From the NCBI GenBank assembly GCA_963764665.1, contig CAVXTL010000027.1:62001-126000 (forward strand): 64,000 nucleotides of DNA, read 5' to 3'. Positions 59,580-64,000 of the stretch are shown here, piece by piece. The stretch's first letter is position 1. Each line of letters begins with the position of its first letter. Under the pieces are notes generated by a model. The model did not search any database. It saw only the letters and a program-made list of their open reading frames with translations, and had not been told where the DNA came from. The translations under genes and the position numbers were made by a program. The DNA is from JACVRW01 sp963764665 (lineage in GTDB: Bacteria > Actinomycetota > Thermoleophilia > Solirubrobacterales > Thermoleophilaceae).

Positions 59580-59648
59580 CTATGATGCATCGGCTGCCGG
59601 CGGGGCGAGGTTGAACCGCAACTTTGCGCCGGCGCGTGGTTCTCATCG

Positions 59649-60651
59649 GTGCCCGACCACCCGCGCATGGCCTCCCTCCACCCCCCGCCCCCCGTCCCGG
59701 CTCGCCTCAGGCGACTGGCGCTTGCGGGTCTGGCCGCGCTGGCGCTGGCGGCCACGGGCTGTGCGGTCACCCCCTCGCGCGAGTTCCAGCACTCCACCTT
59801 CGAGGGGTTCGACGTGATCTCGTACGTGCCCGAGCAGCCGCGCGGGCTCGTCTACCTCTTCCACGGGAGCAACGGAAGCGCCGCCCTCGCCGAGCGCGTG
59901 GAGAGCACCGACGTGCTCAACCGCCTCATCGGCCAGGGCTACGGATTCGTGGCCACCTCGAGCACCGAGCGCACCGGCGACCGGCGCTGGGAGGTGGCGA
60001 ACGCGTCCACAACCTCGAATCCCGACCTCGCCCGGCTCGCTCGCCTGCAAACCCACATCGTGAACACGACCGCCGTGACCGCCTCCACGCCGCTGGTCGG
60101 CATCGGCATGTCCAACGGCGCCCGCTTCGTGACGCTCTGGGGACAGGTCTGGAAGAACGCCGGATACCCGGTCAAGGCGATCTGGGCGAGCATGGGCCGG
60201 ATAGCGGCCCCGGTCTCCGCGCCGGGCGCGCTGACGGTTCCGACCGTCTTCTCCACGGCGGTCAACGACTTCACCTCGCCCCCCGGACCGATCGTCACCA
60301 ACTTCTACGACACCCAGCAGGCCGGCACCCCCACCGAGCTGTACTTCTCCCACGAGCGCACGCTCGGCGACCGGGCCCTACCTGCGGATCCCGGCATCGA
60401 CCCAGTCGGAGGCCGTTCAGATCGTGGACGCGCTCAAGGCCACCGGCGTCTGGAACGCCGACGGCAAGCGCATCGTGAGCGACATCGAGCAGGCGGTGGC
60501 CCAGGCCAGGACGGCGCAGTTCCCGCCGTCGGTGGCCGGCCAGCTGAGCGAGATCGCCGACGAGACCGCCCTCCAGATGGCCGTCCACCAGTTCACGGCC
60601 GAGCACGTGGGGAAGGTCCAGGCCTTCTTCGACCGCTTCGTGCCGCGCTAG
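59649..60651 (+). pseudogene. Secreted PHB-depolymerase-like hydrolase, frameshifted
   Basis: The frame begins at GTG 59649 (ATG 59667 is an option) with a lipoprotein-like signal ending LAATGC. The hydrolase region has VYLFHGSNGSAA and nucleophile elbow GIGMSNGARFV. One extra base in the CCC run at 60376-60378 breaks the frame. Restoring it continues DRAYLRIPAS and joins to the segment LKATGVWNADGKR and its ending QFTAEHVGKVQAFFDRFVPR. The intact product would be about 334 residues. It resembles secreted polyester hydrolases. As for the neighbours, a read error cannot be ruled out. Its stop overlaps that of the MFS gene. Confidence 0.75.
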
Positions 60652-62174
60652 GTAGGGGCGATCGCGGCCGGGCCCGTGTCGCGAGCCGCGCGCGTGCCCT
60701 TCGCCCGGCGCGCCTTCGCCTCCTCGCGAACGAGCAGCAGCGCCGGGATCAGCGCCAGCGCCGTGAGGCCCAGCGCGAACCAGTAGGTGTGGGCGAACGC
60801 CTCGGCCAGCGGGTCGGCCACGCGGAGGCGCGCGGTGTCCGACAGGGTGGCGCCCGAGACTCCGCCCTGCGCTCCCTCGCCGAGCGTGGAGATGATCCGG
60901 TTCTGGAGGATCACGATCAGCAGCGCCGCGCCGAGCGCGCCGCCGACCCGCTGGAGCACGTTCAGGGCCGGGGTGGCGCGCGGGACCTGGTTGCGCGTGA
61001 GCGTCGCGTAGGCGCCGGCCATCGCCGGCATCATCGAGCCGCCCAGGCCGAGGCCGCGGAGCACCAGGGCGAAGCCGATGAGCCAGTAGGACGTGGTGGC
61101 CCCGACCTGGGTGAAGATCGCCGTGCCCGCCAGCAGGACGATCAGGCCCACCACGACCACGGGGCCGCCGCCGAAGCGGTCCGTGGCGCGGCCGCCCAGG
61201 TTCATGCCGATGGCGGCTCCGAGGCCCTGCGGCGCCACCAGCAGACCCGCGATCAGCGGGGATTCTCCGCGTGCGATCTGGTAGTAGAGCGGCAGCAGGA
61301 TCATCGAGCCGAACAGCGCGATGCCGGTGAGAAAGACGGTGGCGGCGGCCGCGGAGAACCCGCCGTTGCGGAACAGGCCGACGTCGAGGAGCGGGTAGCG
61401 CACCCGCATCGCATGGAAGACGAAGGCGGCCACCGCGACCAGACCCAGCACGAGCGGCAGCCAGGCGCTGACGGCCGTGAAGGTGCGGTGCGCGCCGTAC
61501 TCCGAGATGCCGAACACGATCGCGGCCACTCCCGGCGAGACGAGCGCGAGCCCCTTCCAGTCGAGCTTGGTGCCCTCCTCGCCGTCGGCCGCGGCACGTC
61601 CCGGCGCGCGGCCGGCGGGCATCAGCCGTCGCGCCAGCAGGAGCCCGATGATCCCCACCGGCAGGTTCACGAAGAAGATCCAGCGCCAGGACAGGTTCTC
61701 GACGATCGCGCCGCCGATCACCGGGCCGAGCACGGGTGCGAGCAGCATCGGCACGCCCACGATGCTCATCACGCGGCCCATCCGGTCCGGGCCCGCGGCC
61801 TGCGCGAGCGTGATCATCCCGATCGGCATGATCATCCCGCCGGCGAAGCCCTGGAGGACGCGGAAGCCGATCAGCGACTCGGCGCTCCACGCGAGGCCGC
61901 AGAGCCCGCTCGTGACCACGAAGGCGGCCACGACGGTCATCCACACCTGCCTGGGGCCGAAGCGCTCGGCCGCCCATCCGGTGAGCGGGATCGCCGTGGC
62001 GAGCGCGAGCAGGTAGCCGGTGCTCACCCACTGGATCGTGGACAGCGGCGCGCCCAGGTCGATCCGGAGCGTCTCGAGCGCGACGTTCACGATCGTGGTG
62101 TCGAGGATCGACATGATCGCCCCGATCACCACGACCACGGCGATCCTCTTCACGTCGCGGGGGAGCCCCGCCAC
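60648..62174 (-). CDS. MFS drug efflux transporter (DHA2/EmrB type)
   Basis: About 508 residues from GTG, two bases after the upstream MFS stop. It has fourteen predicted helices. The DHA2 features are MSILDTTIVNVAL in helix 1 with its Asp, RFGPRQVWMTV in the loop 2-3 motif A region, GFAGGMIMPIG and motif C GPVIGGAIVENLSWRWIFFVN. It pumps out drugs or toxic compounds using the proton gradient. It is the last gene of a marR-MFS-MFS operon, so it is probably induced by the same ligand. Confidence 0.88.
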   Translation of the reverse strand: MAGLPRDVKRIAVVVVIGAIMSILDTTIVNVALETLRIDLGAPLSTIQWVSTGYLLALATAIPLTGWAAERFGPRQVWMTVVAAFVVTSGLCGLAWSAESLIGFRVLQGFAGGMIMPIGMITLAQAAGPDRMGRVMSIVGVPMLLAPVLGPVIGGAIVENLSWRWIFFVNLPVGIIGLLLARRLMPAGRAPGRAAADGEEGTKLDWKGLALVSPGVAAIVFGISEYGAHRTFTAVSAWLPLVLGLVAVAAFVFHAMRVRYPLLDVGLFRNGGFSAAAATVFLTGIALFGSMILLPLYYQIARGESPLIAGLLVAPQGLGAAIGMNLGGRATDRFGGGPVVVVGLIVLLAGTAIFTQVGATTSYWLIGFALVLRGLGLGGSMMPAMAGAYATLTRNQVPRATPALNVLQRVGGALGAALLIVILQNRIISTLGEGAQGGVSGATLSDTARLRVADPLAEAFAHTYWFALGLTALALIPALLLVREEAKARRAKGTRAARDTGPAAIAPT

Positions 62175-62176
62175 GG

Positions 62177-63646
62177 TCAGGCCTCGGCCGCGGCGGGCCT
62201 GGCGGTGCTGCGCGGCTGACGCTCGTGCTCGACTGCCGGCGCCTCCGCGCGGCGTCCCGGCCGCGGGATCAGCGAGGTGGCGATCAGCGCCAGCACGGCC
62301 GCCACCGCGCTCATCGCGAAGGCCTCCGTGAACCCCTGCTCGGCCGGGAAGCGGCCGTCGAGGATCAGATGCCCCGCGAGCAGCGCCGCCGCGACCTGGG
62401 CTCCGATGGAGCCGCCGATCGAGCGCATGATCGTGTTGATGCCGGTGGCCACGCCGGTCTGGTCCTGACGCACGGCCTCCACCACCAGGTTGGCCATCGC
62501 CGCGAAGGCCAGGCCGATGCCGATGCCCACGAGCAGGGCCCCGAGGGCGATCTCCGCGAGCGTGTCGTGGAAGAGCGCCAGCTCGACGTAGGCCAGCACG
62601 GCGAAGCCGCCGCCGAGAGCGAGCGGCAGCCGCGAGCCGAAGCGCGAGCCGAGCCAACCGGACAGCGGCCCGGCACCGAGCATCACCAGCGCGCTCGGCA
62701 GCAGCAGCAGGCCCGCCACCGTGGTGGACTCACCGAAGCCGTACCCGGTCACCGCCGGAAGCTCCACGAGCTGGGGGATCAGCACGTAGGAGCCGAACAT
62801 CGCGAACCCGATCCCGAACGCCGTGAGGTTGGTGGACCACACGGCGCGCTGCGACATCAGTTGCATGTCCACCATCGGCTCCGCGACTCGGCGTTCGAAG
62901 TTGACGAACGCGACGCCGAACACCATGGCGGCGGCAAACAGTCCGAGCACGCCGCTCGAGCTCCAGCCCCATGCGTTCCCCTGTGAGACGCCGAGCAGCA
63001 GCGAGGTGAGCGCCAGCGACAGCAGCGCCGCCCCGGCCCAGTCGATCTTGGCCTGCACGCGCACCGGGGACTCCGGCACGTAGCGCCAGGTGGCCCAGGC
63101 GGCGAGGCTCGTGACGACGACCGACGAGAGGAAGATCCACTGAACCGAGAGGTGGTCCACGACCACGCCGGCCAGGACGAGCCCGAGGCCGCCGCCGATG
63201 CCGAACGTGGCCGAGATCAGGCCGATGGAGGTGGCCACGCGCTCGCGCGGGAACTCGTCGCGGATGATCCCGAAGGCGAGCGGGAAGATGGCTCCGCCGG
63301 CGCCCTGGATCGCGCGCCCGAGGATGAGCACCTCGATCGAGCCGCCGATCGAGCAGACCACGGAGCCGAGCGCGAACACGCCGAGCACGGCGAGCAGCAC
63401 CTTCTCCTTGCCGTACATGTCGCCGAGCCGGCCGAGCAGAGGCGTGGACACGCTCGAGGTGAGCAGGAACGCGGTGAGGAGCCAGGTGGCGGCCTCCGGG
63501 GAGGCGCCCACGTCGCGCTGGATCGCCGGCAGCGCCGGGATGATCATCGTCTGGGCCAGCGCGTACGCGATGGCGCCCAGCACGAGGATGCCCAGGGTGC
63601 GGTTGGGGTGCGCGCGCGCCACCGCGGGAGTCAGGTTCGGCGTCAC
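62177..63646 (-). CDS. MFS drug efflux transporter
   Basis: 489 residues from GTG 63646, whose bases overlap the MarR gene stop. It has about fourteen helices. Motif C-like GGGLGLVLAGVVVDHLSVQWIFL and the loop 2-3 motif LLGRLGDMYGKEKVLL place it in the DHA2/EmrB-like group. It differs from its downstream neighbour, so the two probably have different substrates. The tail is Arg/Ala-rich (EAPAVEHERQPRSTARP). Confidence 0.88.
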   Translation of the reverse strand: MTPNLTPAVARAHPNRTLGILVLGAIAYALAQTMIIPALPAIQRDVGASPEAATWLLTAFLLTSSVSTPLLGRLGDMYGKEKVLLAVLGVFALGSVVCSIGGSIEVLILGRAIQGAGGAIFPLAFGIIRDEFPRERVATSIGLISATFGIGGGLGLVLAGVVVDHLSVQWIFLSSVVVTSLAAWATWRYVPESPVRVQAKIDWAGAALLSLALTSLLLGVSQGNAWGWSSSGVLGLFAAAMVFGVAFVNFERRVAEPMVDMQLMSQRAVWSTNLTAFGIGFAMFGSYVLIPQLVELPAVTGYGFGESTTVAGLLLLPSALVMLGAGPLSGWLGSRFGSRLPLALGGGFAVLAYVELALFHDTLAEIALGALLVGIGIGLAFAAMANLVVEAVRQDQTGVATGINTIMRSIGGSIGAQVAAALLAGHLILDGRFPAEQGFTEAFAMSAVAAVLALIATSLIPRPGRRAEAPAVEHERQPRSTARPAAAEA

Positions 63647-64000
63647 GGATGAAGGTCGTCGATCGCGGCGGCCAGCGAGTGCAGAAGCCGGGCGGCCGAG
63701 GCTCGCTCGCTCGGGGACAGTCGCGCGAAGACCTCCTCGCGCGCCCGGGCGATGCGCTTGCGCTTGGCGGCCACCAGCCGGCGGCCCTCGTCGGTGAGCG
63801 TGATCTCCACGCGGCGCCGGTCGCCCCCCTCGGGGCGCCTGCGCTCGGCCAGACCGCGCTTGACGAGGCCGTCGATCATGCGCGTGGCCGTTGGCGCGGC
63901 CACGTCGGCCGCCTCGGCCAGCGCGCACATGGCCATCGGCTCGTCGCTGGTGGCCAGCGGCTGGAGCAGGTGGTACTGGGACGCGCTCAGCTCCGGCTTG
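63643..64000 (-). CDS. MarR-family regulator, N-terminus beyond the window
   Basis: The frame runs into the right edge, so about the first 25 residues are missing. What is present begins KPELSASQYHLLQPLATSDEPMAM and contains the MarR winged helix (DVAAPTATRMIDGLVKRGLAERR, then GGDRRRVEITLTDEGRRL). Its stop overlaps the first MFS gene. It is expected to repress the efflux operon and release it on binding a phenolic or drug-like ligand, as in known MarR-MFS pairs. Confidence 0.85.
   Translation of the reverse strand, partial: KPELSASQYHLLQPLATSDEPMAMCALAEAADVAAPTATRMIDGLVKRGLAERRRPEGGDRRRVEITLTDEGRRLVAAKRKRIARAREEVFARLSPSERASAARLLHSLAAAIDDLHP

Overview
The window is about 70% GC and codes densely on both strands, with GTG and TTG starts common. 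Its gene set points to a free-living actinobacterium. F420/flavin LLM and Ddn-type oxidoreductases, a DUF2630 protein, a fused response regulator/thioredoxin-reductase-like protein, a giant AAA-LuxR regulator, MMPL exporters and a CopC-CopD fusion together suggest class Thermoleophilia (Solirubrobacterales-like). That placement is inference. I see no tRNA, rRNA, CRISPR array, transposase, integrase or phage gene, so this reads as ordinary chromosome.

Layout. 1-10 kb: a cut-off hydrolase, a DUF4395 relic, a zinc-type ABC binding lipoprotein behind a Fur/Zur-like box, an FAD oxidoreductase, a PAS-PAS-GGDEF gene broken by four single-base insertions, a sulfatase/GT-C membrane pair and an MMPL exporter with a Q/K-rich insert. 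10-22 kb: AbrB-type membrane protein, SNF2 helicase, secreted NlpC/P60-like protein and subtilase, hydrolases, a YedY-like molybdoenzyme with its reductase, cupredoxin and cupin proteins. 22-27 kb: a minus-strand copper operon (small 2-TM protein, novel secreted protein, CopC-CopD, second 2-TM protein, YcnI). 27-35 kb: DUF2855, Ddn-like, GAF/HD-GYP and MreB genes, an amine-oxidase-like flavoprotein, and a LigD-type DNA ligase divided into three overlapping genes. 35-46 kb: penicillin acylase, APC permease with an AAA-LuxR regulator, a second MMPL exporter, a cNMP-binding protein and a two-gene operon of unknown function. 46-64 kb: acetyltransferase, GGDEF-EAL, DUF5996, aldo/keto reductase, YcaQ-like, DsbA-like, a signalling operon (DUF2630, RR-TrxR fusion, cNMP-binding kinase), Tag, SoxR with its box, LysM-transglycosylase, M19 dipeptidase, CAP protein, a secreted hydrolase and a marR-MFS-MFS efflux operon running off the right end.

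The least ordinary signals are these. (i) An ungapped 38-bp motif with rigid internal spacing occurs three times, each 61-62 bp before a plus-strand ATG (37385, 42057, 44881). (ii) A REP-like hairpin with compensatory stem changes occurs at 21266 and 37343, with a deleted tandem copy at 37311. (iii) The copper operon encodes three secreted proteins predicted to begin with histidine after signal cleavage; two are known copper-site families and the third is unrecognised. (iv) LigD domains are encoded separately in PE-LIG-POL order.

Several genes are interrupted by single-base indels, mostly insertions and often in short homopolymers, while their codons are otherwise intact. This is more consistent with sequence error than with long decay, and it affects how broken genes here should be read.
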